A stretch of 47,363 nt of DNA from JBBCJT01 sp037190665 (GCA_037190665.1 JBBCJT010000122.1:1-47363); one strand, 5' to 3'. Counted from the stretch's first letter, positions 24,609 through 33,700 are shown. A program made the numbers and translations. The notes: generated by a model from the sequence alone, not told the origin.

Positions 24609-25370
24609 ATGAAGATCGTCGTTATCGGTGGGACCGGCCTGATCGGGTCCAAGGTGGTCGGGAAGCTGAGGCAGAAGGGTTACGAGGTGATCGTTGCCGC
24701 GCCGAGCACGGGCGTGAACACGATCACGGGTGAAGGTCTGGTGGATGCTCTTGCCGGCGCCCAGGTCGTCGTCGACGTGGCCAACTCGCCGTCATTCGAC
24801 GATCAGCCGGCGATGAATTTCTTCCGGACCTCCGGCAGGAACATCATCGCGGCCGAGGTGGCCGCCGGCATCGGGCATCATGTCGCGCTCTCGGTCGTCG
24901 GGACTGAACGTCTTCAGGACAGCGGCTATTTCCGGGCCAAGCTCGCTCAGGAGGAGCTCATCAAGGGCTCGCCGATTGCCTATACGATCGTCCGTGCCAC
25001 CCAGTTCTTCGAATTCCTTCGCGGCATCGCGCAATCGGCCACCGAAGGTGACACGGTGCGGCTGCCGCACGCCCTGTTCCAGCCGATGGCGGCGGAAGAT
25101 GTCGCGACGGCGGTCGCCGATGCGGCCCTCGCGGAGCCAATGAACGGCATGGTCGAGATCGCCGGCCCCGACACGTTCCACATCGACGAGATCGTGGGCA
25201 GGGTCCTTGAGCATGACGGAAGCTCCCGGAAGGTCGTTGCCGACCCCGACGCCCGCTACTTCGGCGTCGAGCTGAGCGACCACTCGCTCGTTCCCGGCCC
25301 CAACCCGCTCCTCGGATCGATGAGGTTCGACCGGTGGCTGACCCACGTCCCACCGCCTCCGCAGCGATAG
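24609..25370 (+). CDS. NAD(P)-binding NmrA-like atypical short-chain reductase
   Basis: This 253-aa Rossmann protein starts with the dinucleotide motif VIGGTGLIGSKVVGKLRQKG, followed by AAPSTGVNTITGEGL, VVDVANSPSF and HHVALSVVGTERL. It has YFRAKLAQEELIKGSPIAYT in place of a classical YxxxK dyad region, and then IVRATQFFEF. This is the NmrA/atypical SDR group, members of which are redox sensors or quinone/flavin reductases. ATG at 24609 is preceded by GAGGTGAG. It is a single gene near hydrolase and cupin genes, which loosely suggests a role in oxidative or xenobiotic stress. Confidence 0.87.
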   Translation: MKIVVIGGTGLIGSKVVGKLRQKGYEVIVAAPSTGVNTITGEGLVDALAGAQVVVDVANSPSFDDQPAMNFFRTSGRNIIAAEVAAGIGHHVALSVVGTERLQDSGYFRAKLAQEELIKGSPIAYTIVRATQFFEFLRGIAQSATEGDTVRLPHALFQPMAAEDVATAVADAALAEPMNGMVEIAGPDTFHIDEIVGRVLEHDGSSRKVVADPDARYFGVELSDHSLVPGPNPLLGSMRFDRWLTHVPPPPQR

Positions 25371-25896
25371 CGATCGCCTGAAGAAGCCACGCCCCGGCGT
25401 AGCTGGCTCTGAGTATCGACATGAACAGCCCGGCCAGTTTCGGCATCGCGCACTGCGGATTTCTCGGCCCACTGGCAACCGCGACCGCGGCACAGCCTCT
25501 GCATTCCCCGGCAGCGGCGCTGGCAAGCGGCACGGCGGCCGGAGGCTGGCAAGCTGAGCAAGGGTGCAGTCCGGAGGCCTGCCTTCTGCCGGGTGCCAGC
25601 ATTTCAACGTCGGCGAGGCGGCCTTTGTGGAAGCTATGGTGGACACGATGTGCCCGGCGGGCCAGTTCAAACCGTCGGGCACAGCGTGCGGCTTCGCGAC
25701 CCATGTCGACTGGCGCCCATAGTAGTAGCAGCGGGTGAAGCTAAACGGCCGATTTGTGGCAGCCCGACAAGCCACAACAGCGCTACCCGCTATCGCTGCT
25801 CCTCAGGTGATCGAGACCCCGCCACCTGTATGCTTCCGGCCTGGCGCGTTGGCCGTCTCCGTCCGCCCCATATGCGATACGCTCGCCGCGACCACA
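25371..25896. other. spacer between the accessory block and flhA
   Basis: This is a 526-base convergent gap between the NmrA-like gene and flhA. I recognise no gene, no tRNA fragment and no clear terminator. A copy of the tRNA-Asn 3' end, which would mark the far edge of an integrated island, was looked for here by eye and not seen. Confidence 0.4.
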
Positions 25897-27969
25897 TCAC
25901 ACCGTGCCCACCACCCGGATCCGCGCACGCGCATGCACCTCGCCCTGCGCAAGCACCGCCGTCGCCGGCCTGATCCGCTCGACGATCGCCCGGATATGCG
26001 GCCGCAGCGCGGAGGACGTCAGCACCGACGGTTCCTGCCCCCCAGCCACCGCCTCCTCAATCGCAGTGCGCAGCGCCTTCATGAATTCCGACAGCCGCCC
26101 CGGATCGACCGCAAGCTGGCGGTCTTCCGGTCCGCCGGTCAGGCCCGATTGCAGCTCCCGGTCCCAATCGGGCGAGAGGGTCAGCAGCGGGATCACGCCG
26201 CGGGCAGGGTCGGTGCACGCGTCGCAGATCTGCCGGGCGAGGCGGATGCGCACATGGGCGAGCATCTGCGGCAGCGCCCGCCACCCCGCTGCACATGCCT
26301 CCTGGATACCCTCCAAGATCGCTGACAGGTCGCGGATCGAGACACGCTCGGCAAGCAATCCCTGCAACACGCGCTGGATGCCACCCGCGGTGGTCTGGGA
26401 CGGCACCAGTTCCGACAGCAGCCGCCGGTAGTCCTGCGGCAGCGCGTCGAGCAGCTTCTGCGTCTCCGCGTAGCTCAGCAGTTCCGGCATCGCATCGCGC
26501 GCGACCTCGGTAAGGTGCGTGGTCACCACGCTCTGCGGGTCGACCACGGTATAGCCGCGGCTCTGCGCCTCAACCCGCAGCGTCTCGGCGATCCACAGCG
26601 CCGGCAGGCCGAAGGCGGGCTCCGTGGTGCGCTCGCCGGCGAGGTCGGGCACGCCGCCATTCGGGTCTAGCACCAGCAACATGCCCGGCCGCAGTTCGCC
26701 GCGCCCGGCCTCCATCTCCTTCACGCGGATGGAATAGGCATTGGGGACGAGCTGCATGTTGTCCTGGATGCGCACCACCGGCAGCGGGAACCCCATCTCG
26801 ACGGCGAAGCTGTGACGCATCGCACGGATCTGCTCGGAGAGTTGCGCGGCCTCCCCGGCGGCGAGCGACAGCAGGCCGTAGCCCAGTTCCAGCCGGATGG
26901 GGTCCAGCCGCCCCGCCTCCCCCACCCCTGCCTCGACGGCCGCGGGGGCGGGCACCCCAGCCGGCTCCGCGGCGGCCGGCAACGGCAGGCGGCGGAACCA
27001 GGCGGCGGCACCGGCGGCGAGCGCGAGCAGCATGAACGGCAGCACCGGCGTGCCGGGCGCGAGCGCGAGGATCACCGCCGCGCCGGCGGCGATGGCGAGC
27101 GGCTTCGGCGACGCGCCGAGCTGGGCGACCAGCGCCTTGTCGGCCGAACCCTCCGTCCCGCCCTTGGTGACGACGACACCGGCGGCGACCGAGACGAGCA
27201 GCGCGGGGATCTGCGTCACCAGCCCGTCGCCCGCCGTCAGCGCAGTGAACACGGAGGCCGCGTCGGCGAACGCCATGCCGTGGCGCGCCGTGCCGATGGC
27301 CAGCCCGCCGAGGATGTTGATGAAGGTGATGATCAGCGCCGCGATGGCATCGCCGCGGACGAACTTCGCCGCGCCGTCCATCGCGCCGTAGAAGCCGCTC
27401 TCGTCCTCTAGCTCGCGGCGGCGGTGGCGCGCCTGCGCCTCGTCGATCAGCCCGGCGGACAGGTCGGCATCGATCGCCATCTGCTTGCCCGGCATCGCAT
27501 CCAGGCTGAAGCGCGCGGCGACCTCGGCGATGCGGCCGGAACCCTTGGTGATGACCATGAAGTTCACCACCAGCAGGATCGCGAACAGGATCAGGCCGAT
27601 CAGCACGTCGCCGCCCATCAGGAAGCCGCCGAACGCCGCGACGACATGGCCGGCCGCATCCGGGCCCTCATGTCCCCGGGACAGGATCAGCCGCGTCGTC
27701 GCCACGTTCAGCGACAGGCGCAGCAGCGTGGTGAACAGCAGCAGCGTGGGAAACGCGGTGAAGTCGAGCGGGCGGCGGATGAACAGCGCCACCATCAGCA
27801 CCAGCACGCTGGCGGTGATCGAGATCGCCAGCCCCAGATCCAGCAGCAGCGGCGGCAGCGGGATGATCAGCACGCCGAGCAGCAGCATGACCGCCAGCGC
27901 GAAGCCGACATCGCTGCCCGCGCCATAGCGCGTCAGCCGACCGCCGAAGAGACGGATCGCGTCCTGCAC
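25897..27969 (-). CDS. flhA: flagellar export gate protein FlhA
   Basis: This 690-aa protein is the large subunit of the flagellar type III export gate. The N-terminal half has eight membrane helices (IPLPPLLLDLGLAISITASV; LLLFTTLLRLSLNVATTRLIL) and the highly conserved FHIPEP-family cytosolic loop (KGSGRIAEVAARFSLDAMPG, then KQMAIDADLSAGLI). The C-terminal half is the soluble nonamer-ring domain (IRIKEME-like SIRVKEMEAGRGELRPG; LSYAETQKLLD). Length matches the family. It begins 3 nt after the flbD stop and ends the fliF operon. Confidence 0.96.
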   Translation of the reverse strand: MQDAIRLFGGRLTRYGAGSDVGFALAVMLLLGVLIIPLPPLLLDLGLAISITASVLVLMVALFIRRPLDFTAFPTLLLFTTLLRLSLNVATTRLILSRGHEGPDAAGHVVAAFGGFLMGGDVLIGLILFAILLVVNFMVITKGSGRIAEVAARFSLDAMPGKQMAIDADLSAGLIDEAQARHRRRELEDESGFYGAMDGAAKFVRGDAIAALIITFINILGGLAIGTARHGMAFADAASVFTALTAGDGLVTQIPALLVSVAAGVVVTKGGTEGSADKALVAQLGASPKPLAIAAGAAVILALAPGTPVLPFMLLALAAGAAAWFRRLPLPAAAEPAGVPAPAAVEAGVGEAGRLDPIRLELGYGLLSLAAGEAAQLSEQIRAMRHSFAVEMGFPLPVVRIQDNMQLVPNAYSIRVKEMEAGRGELRPGMLLVLDPNGGVPDLAGERTTEPAFGLPALWIAETLRVEAQSRGYTVVDPQSVVTTHLTEVARDAMPELLSYAETQKLLDALPQDYRRLLSELVPSQTTAGGIQRVLQGLLAERVSIRDLSAILEGIQEACAAGWRALPQMLAHVRIRLARQICDACTDPARGVIPLLTLSPDWDRELQSGLTGGPEDRQLAVDPGRLSEFMKALRTAIEEAVAGGQEPSVLTSSALRPHIRAIVERIRPATAVLAQGEVHARARIRVVGTV

Positions 27970-27972
27970 CGG

Positions 27973-29346
27973 TCAGGCCGCCACGCCGGAGGTCGGCCGC
28001 GGCACCGCCACGCCGGAGGCCGCGTAGTCGCGCAGCTTGTTGCGCAGGGTGCGGATCGAGATGCCGAGGATCGCCGCCGCCTGCGTCCGGTTACCGAGGC
28101 AGTGGCCGAGCGTGTCGAGGATCAGCAGCCGCTCCGTCTCCTCGACCGTGCGGCCGACCATGAGTGCGGGCGGGCGAGGTGCCGCGGGAGGGGGCCGGCG
28201 CGGCGCATCCGGCGGTGCCCATGCATCCTGCGCATCCGGGCCGGCGGCGTCGGGCAGTTCGAGGTCGGCCGGTTCGATCACCGGACCGTTCGCGAGCAGG
28301 ACGGCGCGATGCAACGTGTTCTCCAGCTCGCGAATGTTTCCGGGCCAGCCATATGCGGCGAGCGCCGCGGCGGCCGCCTCTCCCACGCGGCGCGATGGCA
28401 GGCCGTTGAGCTGCGCGTACTTGTCCGCGAAGTGCTGCGCGAGCAGCGGGATGTCCTCCGGACGTTCGCGCAACGCCGGCAGGGCGAGGGTCACGACGTT
28501 GAGCCGGAAGTAGAGGTCCTGCCGGAACCGGCCGGCGGTGGCGAGCGCGAGCAGATCGCGATTGGTCGCCGCCAGGATGCGCGCATCCACCTTCACCGGC
28601 GCGGCACCGCCCACGCGATCGACCTCGCGCTCCTGGATCGCGCGCAGCAGCTTGGCCTGCAGGCGAATGTCCATCTCGCCGATCTCGTCCAGCAGCAGCG
28701 TGCCGCCGGCCGCCTGCTCGAAGCGGCCGGTGCGCCGCGCGACCGCGCCGGAGAACGCGCCCTTCTCGTGGCCGAACAGCTCGCTTTCCAGGAGCTGCTC
28801 GGGGATGGCCGCGCAGTTCAGCGCGACGAAGGGGCCGCCCGCGCGGCGGGAACGCACGTGGATGTGGCGCGCGAACACCTCCTTGCCGGTCCCGCTCTCG
28901 CCCGTGATCAGCACCGTCGCCTCGGACGCCGCGATCTGTTCCGCGCGCCGCAGGGCCGCACGCATCGCCGGATCATGGCCGACCAGCGCGTCATGTCCGC
29001 GCGCGGCCGCCTGCAGCATCGCCGCGATCACCTCCGCATCAGGCGGCAGCGGCAGGAAATCCTGCGCACCGCAGCGGATGGCACGCACGGCGGCGCCGGC
29101 ATCGGCATTCGCGCCGCAGGCGATCACCGGGGCGGAGATGCGCTCACGGCCGAGGGCGGCGACCAGCGCGCCGATGTCGTAGCGCACGTCGCACAGCAGC
29201 AGGTCGCAGCCGGACTGGCGCAGGCGTTCCAGCGCGGCCTCGATCCCGTCCGCCTGGACGAGATGCGCGCCGCGGCCGCGGGCGATCTGGGCAGCCTGGC
29301 CCAGTTCGCCATCCAGCGCGCCGACGATGAGCACGCGCATCGTCAT
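27973..29346 (-). CDS. flbD: FlbD-type sigma-54-dependent flagellar regulator
   Basis: This 457-aa regulator has a receiver-like domain (1-115), an AAA+ sigma-54 activation domain (about 130-350) and a Fis-type helix-turn-helix at the C-terminus (LGNRTQAAAILGISIRTLRN). Walker A is GESGTGKE and Walker B is LLLDEIGEM. The sigma-54 contact loop reads GAFSGA instead of the canonical GAFTGA. The receiver keeps an Asp in LLLCDVRYD but lacks the usual DD pocket (VLIVGALDGE), as noted for Caulobacter FlbD, which is atypical in phosphorylation. It overlaps fliN in ATGA. It is the probable activator of the two sigma-54 promoters at 34737-34846. Confidence 0.93.
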   Translation of the reverse strand: MTMRVLIVGALDGELGQAAQIARGRGAHLVQADGIEAALERLRQSGCDLLLCDVRYDIGALVAALGRERISAPVIACGANADAGAAVRAIRCGAQDFLPLPPDAEVIAAMLQAAARGHDALVGHDPAMRAALRRAEQIAASEATVLITGESGTGKEVFARHIHVRSRRAGGPFVALNCAAIPEQLLESELFGHEKGAFSGAVARRTGRFEQAAGGTLLLDEIGEMDIRLQAKLLRAIQEREVDRVGGAAPVKVDARILAATNRDLLALATAGRFRQDLYFRLNVVTLALPALRERPEDIPLLAQHFADKYAQLNGLPSRRVGEAAAAALAAYGWPGNIRELENTLHRAVLLANGPVIEPADLELPDAAGPDAQDAWAPPDAPRRPPPAAPRPPALMVGRTVEETERLLILDTLGHCLGNRTQAAAILGISIRTLRNKLRDYAASGVAVPRPTSGVAA

Positions 29347-29657
29347 GCAGCCGGCCGGTCGGCCTTCACGATCTCCGTCATGGTCACGCCCAGCCGGTTG
29401 TCGTCGACCATCACCACCTCCCCGCGCGCGACCAGCCGGTTGTTGACGTAGATGTCGATCGCCTCGCCGAGCTTGCGGTCGAGTTCGACCACCGCGCCGC
29501 GGCCGAGTTTCAGCAGTTGCGAGACCTGCATCGTCGCCTTGCCCAGCACCGCGGACACGGTGACCGGGATCTCGAACACCGCGCGCAGTTCGGCGGGCGG
29601 CGTGCCGCCCCCGGGCGGGTCCGCGGGCAGGTCGCTGAGTTCGAGGTCATTGCTCAT
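29343..29657 (-). CDS. fliN: flagellar motor switch protein FliN
   Basis: This 104-aa C-ring protein consists of a SpoA/FliN domain. VFEIPVTVSAVLGKATMQVS, LLKLGRGAVVELDRKLGE and IYVNNRLVARGEVVMVDDN, then RLGVTMTEIV, are the canonical strands. The short acidic N-terminus (SNDLELSDLPADPPGG) is variable in the family. ATG at 29657 overlaps the fliH end by 11 bp. Confidence 0.95.
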   Translation of the reverse strand: MSNDLELSDLPADPPGGGTPPAELRAVFEIPVTVSAVLGKATMQVSQLLKLGRGAVVELDRKLGEAIDIYVNNRLVARGEVVMVDDNRLGVTMTEIVKADRPAA

Positions 29658-30315
29658 GTGCGTCGCTCCGTCCGTCTGCAAGGAAGCCCGTGTGTTCGAG
29701 CGAGGTGCGTATCGCATCCCAGATCGCCGAGGCCTCGCGCCGCGCCGATCCGCCATCCCAGCTCAGGACGGCATCGCCCTGCGCAACCGCGTCGTCCCCG
29801 ATCACGCGCAGCGTGAGGTGCGCCCGCGCGACACACCGCGCGACCATGTCCGCGAGCAGCGGGTGCACGCGGGCGACCGCGCCGCCCTGGGCGAGCGCGG
29901 GGCGCACCGCCTCGGCCGCCTCCAGCACCGCGGCCTCGGTCCGCGAGGCGGCCAGCCCCGGCAGGGCACGGCCGAGTGCGGCCACCAGCAGCCGCGCCAC
30001 ATCCTCGGCCGCTTCATGGACGGCGGCGGTGGCGGCCTTGCTGAGGGCCGGCAGGTCGGCGGCGATCCGCCCGAGGGTGAGCGCGACGGCCTCCGCGGTG
30101 GACGATGCCGCCGCCGCCTCCCCCTCGCGACGGCCGTCCAGCCGTGCGCGCGCGATCGCCTGTTCCAGCGCCGCGCGCGGCACCGTGTCCGGCGGCGGCG
30201 CGGGCGGGGCGTCGAGATCGTCGGCGAAGGGTGCGCGCGGCGCGGCAGGGAGGTCGCGCGCCGCCCGTGCGGGACCCGCCGCCCACAAGCCGGTCTCGAA
30301 AAGGGCTTCAGGCAA
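29647..30315 (-). CDS. fliH: FliH-like flagellar export ATPase regulator
   Basis: This 222-aa protein sits where FliH (FlbE in Caulobacter) is expected, between fliG and fliN. The N-terminal 60 residues are Pro/Ala-rich. A long Ala-rich helical middle (RARLDGRREGEAAAASS) precedes the C-terminal fold with VARVHPLLADMVARC and LRVIGDDAVAQGDAVLSWDG, which matches the FliH/HrpE C-terminal pattern. FliH binds the ATPase FliI and tethers it to the export gate. Sequence conservation in this family is weak, so the call relies partly on position. It overlaps fliG by 8 bp. Confidence 0.8.
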   Translation of the reverse strand: MPEALFETGLWAAGPARAARDLPAAPRAPFADDLDAPPAPPPDTVPRAALEQAIARARLDGRREGEAAAASSTAEAVALTLGRIAADLPALSKAATAAVHEAAEDVARLLVAALGRALPGLAASRTEAAVLEAAEAVRPALAQGGAVARVHPLLADMVARCVARAHLTLRVIGDDAVAQGDAVLSWDGGSARREASAIWDAIRTSLEHTGFLADGRSDAHEQ

Positions 30316-31321
30316 TCATCGCCTCCTCGCGGTGGTCCGCGATCTGGATCTCGCCGCGCTGGGCGAGGTCCTTGGCGACGGCGACGATCGCCATCTGCGC
30401 CTCCTCCACGTCGCGCACGCGCACGGGGCCCAGCGTCTCGATGTCCTCGCGCAGCATCCTCGCCGCACGCTCCGGCAGGTTGGCGAAGACGAGCTTGCGG
30501 GTGGCCTCCGACGCGCCCTTGAGCGCGACCGGCAGCCTGTCCTTCGGCGCCACCCGCAGCAGCGCCTGCACGGCGGGGCCGGCGAGACGGGAGAGGTCGT
30601 CGAAGGTGAACATCAGCGACTTGATCTTCTCCGCCGAGTCCTGGTTGCGCGTCTCCAGCGCGGCGAGGAAGCGCTGCTCGGAGCGGCGGTCGAGGTTGTT
30701 GAAGATCTCCGCCATCGTCTCGTGCGAGTCGCGGCGGGAGGAGCGCGACAGGTTCGCCATGAACTCGGCGCGCAGCGTCTTCTCCACGCCCTCCATCACG
30801 TCGCGCGGCACCGCGTCCATGCGCAGCATGCGCAGCACCACGTCGATCGCCGTGCCCTCCGGCAGCAGCGCCAGCACGCGCGCGGCATGGTCGGAGCGGA
30901 TGCGCGAGAGGATCACCGCGATGGTCTGCGGGTACTCGTTGCGCAGATAGGCCGCGAGCACCGCGCCGTTCACGTTGGCGAGCTTGTCCCACATGGTGCG
31001 GCCGGCGGGGCCGCGGATCTCCTCCAGGATGAAGGTCGCCTTCTCGCGCGGCAGCAGCTTCAGCAGCAGCCGCTCCGTGCTTTCGAGGTTGCCGGTGAGG
31101 TCGCCGCCGCCGACCTGTTCGGTGAACTCGCGGCAGACCGTCTCGACCGTGTCCGCGGTGACCCGGCCGAGCCGCGCCATCGCCGCGGAGATCTCGCGGA
31201 TCTCCTCCTCGTGCAGCGCATCGAAGAGCTTGGCGCCACGCTCCTCGCCGAGCGCGAGGATCAGCACGGCCGCCTTCTGCGCACCGGCCAGCGAGAGGGA
31301 GTGTTGGAGACGGAGTGTCAT
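30308..31321 (-). CDS. fliG: flagellar motor switch protein FliG
   Basis: This 337-aa rotor protein has three armadillo-like domains. The N-terminal part (AAVLILALGEERGAKLFDAL) binds FliF. The middle part has the EHPQT-type motif, here NEYPQTIAVILSRI. The C-terminal torque part has MFTFDDLSRLAGPAVQALLR, then RVAPKDRLPVALKGA and NLPERAARMLREDIE, including the charged residues that face the stator. Length is normal. It overlaps fliF in a 4-bp stop/start. Confidence 0.96.
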   Translation of the reverse strand: MTLRLQHSLSLAGAQKAAVLILALGEERGAKLFDALHEEEIREISAAMARLGRVTADTVETVCREFTEQVGGGDLTGNLESTERLLLKLLPREKATFILEEIRGPAGRTMWDKLANVNGAVLAAYLRNEYPQTIAVILSRIRSDHAARVLALLPEGTAIDVVLRMLRMDAVPRDVMEGVEKTLRAEFMANLSRSSRRDSHETMAEIFNNLDRRSEQRFLAALETRNQDSAEKIKSLMFTFDDLSRLAGPAVQALLRVAPKDRLPVALKGASEATRKLVFANLPERAARMLREDIETLGPVRVRDVEEAQMAIVAVAKDLAQRGEIQIADHREEAMIA

Positions 31322-32925
31322 GCGGGTTCCGTGGCAAGCCAGTTGCGGAGCGTCTGGACGGCTTCCTCCGGCCGTTCATCGACCAGACCGGCGAGCGCGC
31401 GCAGCGAGGCGGCGCGGACCTGCCCATCGACCTGCGCCATGGAGACCATCGCCTCCTCCAGCGGCGGCAGCGGCGCGGGGCCCGCGACCGGGGCTGTGGA
31501 CGCCGATGCGGCGAGCGCGGGCTGCGCCTCGTTCGGGTTCAGCGACACCAGCCGCGCGACGGTGGGCCGGGCGAAGGCGTAGATGAAGACGAGGAACAGC
31601 CCGATCGCGAGCGCCGCCTCGCCGAGGCGGAACAGCTCGGCGCGCTCCATGCCCAGGCCGAACAGCCCGGCCGCGTCGGCCTCGGCCTCCATGGGCGATG
31701 CCGCGAAGACCATGGACGCGACTTCCACGCTGTCGCCGCGCCGCTCGTCGAAGCCCACCGCCGAGCGGACGATGGCGGTGATGCGCTCCAGCTCGGCCGG
31801 CGTGCGTTCGCGCCAGGTGGTGGCGCCATCGGCGCCGCGCTCGGCGACATGGTCCACCATCACCGCGAGCGACAGCCGCTTCAGCACCGGCTGGTCGCGC
31901 ACCACGGTGCGCACGGAGCGGCTGATCTCGTAGTTGATCGTCTCCTCCTGCCGGTTCTCCTGCGTGCCGGTCTGGCCGGCATTCGCGCTCTCCGGGTTCG
32001 GCAGGTTGTTCTGCACGGAGGTGTTGGCGGCCTGCTCGGTGGAACGGTTCTGCTCGGACACCGATTGCTGCGAGCGCATCACCTGCCCGTCCGGATCGAA
32101 ACGCTCCTGCGTCTCGTTGATGCGGTCGTAGTCGTAGTCGAGCGAGGCTTCGGCACGGACCCGGCCGGCGCCGAGCGTGCGCGCCAGCAATTCCTCGACG
32201 CTGCGCGCCATCTGCTGCTCGGCGGCGCGCCGATGCGCCTCCCGCGCGACGGCGGCCCGCGCCTCGCCGCCGGAAAGCTGCCCGTTCTCGGCCAGCACGT
32301 TGCCCTGGCTGTCCACCACGGCGACGTTCTGCACCGCGAGGCCCGGCACCGCGCCGGTCAGCAGGTTGACGATCGCGCGCGTCTGGTCGCGGTCGAGCCG
32401 CGCCGCGCCGGTGAGCGACAGCACGACCGATGCCCGCGCCTCCTGCCGGTCCCGCGCGAAGGGCTCGCGGCGCGGCAGCACCAGATGGACCCGCGCGGCG
32501 CGCACGCCGGAGAGCGTGCGGATGGACCGGGCAAGCTCGCCTTCCAGCGCGCGCACCTGATTCATCTGCTGCTGGAACTGCGACGCGCCGAGCCCGTCGC
32601 CGCGGTCGAAGATCTCGTAGCCGACCATCCCGCCGGCCGGCAGTCCCTCCTGCGCCAGCGCGATGCGCGCGCGCGGCGCATCCTCCAGCGGCACCAGGAT
32701 CTGGTTGCCCTGGGTGAGCTGGTAGGGAATGCGCAGCTTGTCGAGCGTGGCGACGGCCTGCGCCGAATCGCGCAGGTCCAGTTCACCGCCGAGCGGCGCC
32801 ATCGGGCCGCGCCCGCCGCGCAGCGTCACGAACAGCAGAAAGCCGAGCACAGCCAGCCCGACCACCCCGATCGCAGCGGCGCGCATCGCGCCGAGCGACT
32901 TCAATCCTTGCAGCAGCGCGGCCAT
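31318..32925 (-). CDS. fliF: flagellar MS-ring protein FliF
   Basis: This 535-aa ring protein has an N-terminal membrane helix (AIGVVGLAVLGFLLFVTL). The YscJ-type ring-building motif follows (PYQLTQGNQILVPLEDAPRA, then RIALAQEGLP and VRALEGELARSIRTLSGVRA). A disordered Asn/Gln-rich periplasmic loop lies near 290-330, and the second helix (EAALAIGLFLVFIYAFARP) is close to residue 450. A short C-terminal tail binds FliG. It heads the fliF-fliG-fliH-fliN-flbD-flhA operon, with a CtrA-like site 71-85 bp upstream. Confidence 0.95.
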   Translation of the reverse strand: MAALLQGLKSLGAMRAAAIGVVGLAVLGFLLFVTLRGGRGPMAPLGGELDLRDSAQAVATLDKLRIPYQLTQGNQILVPLEDAPRARIALAQEGLPAGGMVGYEIFDRGDGLGASQFQQQMNQVRALEGELARSIRTLSGVRAARVHLVLPRREPFARDRQEARASVVLSLTGAARLDRDQTRAIVNLLTGAVPGLAVQNVAVVDSQGNVLAENGQLSGGEARAAVAREAHRRAAEQQMARSVEELLARTLGAGRVRAEASLDYDYDRINETQERFDPDGQVMRSQQSVSEQNRSTEQAANTSVQNNLPNPESANAGQTGTQENRQEETINYEISRSVRTVVRDQPVLKRLSLAVMVDHVAERGADGATTWRERTPAELERITAIVRSAVGFDERRGDSVEVASMVFAASPMEAEADAAGLFGLGMERAELFRLGEAALAIGLFLVFIYAFARPTVARLVSLNPNEAQPALAASASTAPVAGPAPLPPLEEAMVSMAQVDGQVRAASLRALAGLVDERPEEAVQTLRNWLATEPA

Positions 32926-32995
32926 TGTACGCCGTGTGTCCTCTGCCCCGAGCGCGGCATCCTGCCGCAGTGGCGCGGAGACTGGCCTCCGGCGC

Positions 32996-33010
32996 TTACC
33001 CTGGAGTTAA
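32996..33010 (-). promoter_or_regulatory. CtrA-like binding site upstream of fliF
   Basis: On the minus strand the sequence reads TTAA-CTCCAGG-GTAA, one base off the CtrA consensus TTAA-N7-TTAA. TTAA is rare in this GC-rich window. The site lies 71-85 bp before the fliF start, and in Caulobacter the fliF operon is a CtrA target. It is a sequence match only. Confidence 0.5.
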
Positions 33011-33026
33011 ACCCGGCGAGATCGGC

Positions 33027-33686
33027 CTACTTCCTGCCCATTCCGACGGACGTGACCGCATCGAGGCCGACGCTGAGCGCGCCGAGCTGTACCTCCATCG
33101 CGTTGCCGCGGCGCTGCGTGCCGGTGACGGTGGCCACCGTGCCGAAGTCCAGCACCCTCACCCTGCCGTCAGCCTGCGGCTGCACGACGGTGACGGTGTA
33201 GGCGCCGTCCGGCATCTGCGTGCCGGAGGCATTGCGCCCGTCCCACGTCCATGCGTTCTCGCCGGCCTGCGTCTGCACCGTCTCCGAATGGATGGCGCGC
33301 CCGTTGGAGTCGAGCACCGAGATCAGCGTCGGCGTCGCGATGTCGGAGTCGAAGCGGATCTCGCCCGCGCCGCCCTGCAGCGCGATCTGCGTGCTGTTCG
33401 CCACCACGCTCGCGCCGATCAGGCTCGCGGCCTGAAGGACCTGCTGCCCCTGGTTCAGCGAGATCAGCGTTTCGAGATTGACGTTGGCGTTGATCTGCTG
33501 CTCGACCAGCGCGAACTGCACGAGCTGCGTGGTGAACTCGTTCGTGTCCAGCGGATTGGTCGGGTCCTGGTTCTGCAACTGGGTGGTGAGCAGGGTCAGG
33601 AAGTCCGAGAAGTTGCCGGCGAGCGTGGCGCCGGATCTGGCGGTCTGTGTCGTCGCAGTGGCCGAGGCGGCGTCGATCGTGGTCAT
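33027..33686 (-). CDS. flgD: flagellar hook capping protein FlgD
   Basis: This 219-aa hook-assembly scaffold has the N-terminal FlgD signature FLTLLTTQLQNQDPTNPLDT, then NEFTTQLVQFALVEQQIN. The beta-rich C-terminal part includes the FlgD-Ig-like region NAWTWDGRNASGTQMPDGAY. FlgD caps the growing hook and is later replaced by FlgK. It follows fliK by 14 bp and precedes fliF by 101 bp. Confidence 0.95.
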   Translation of the reverse strand: MTTIDAASATATTQTARSGATLAGNFSDFLTLLTTQLQNQDPTNPLDTNEFTTQLVQFALVEQQINANVNLETLISLNQGQQVLQAASLIGASVVANSTQIALQGGAGEIRFDSDIATPTLISVLDSNGRAIHSETVQTQAGENAWTWDGRNASGTQMPDGAYTVTVVQPQADGRVRVLDFGTVATVTGTQRRGNAMEVQLGALSVGLDAVTSVGMGRK

Positions 33687-33700
33687 GGCGGAAACTCCGG

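Noticed and set aside
2962..25896. Complete integrative island with attL at tRNA-Asn and attR before flhA
   Set aside because: No copy of the tRNA-Asn 3' end and no integrase gene could be found by eye, so boundaries are not claimed.
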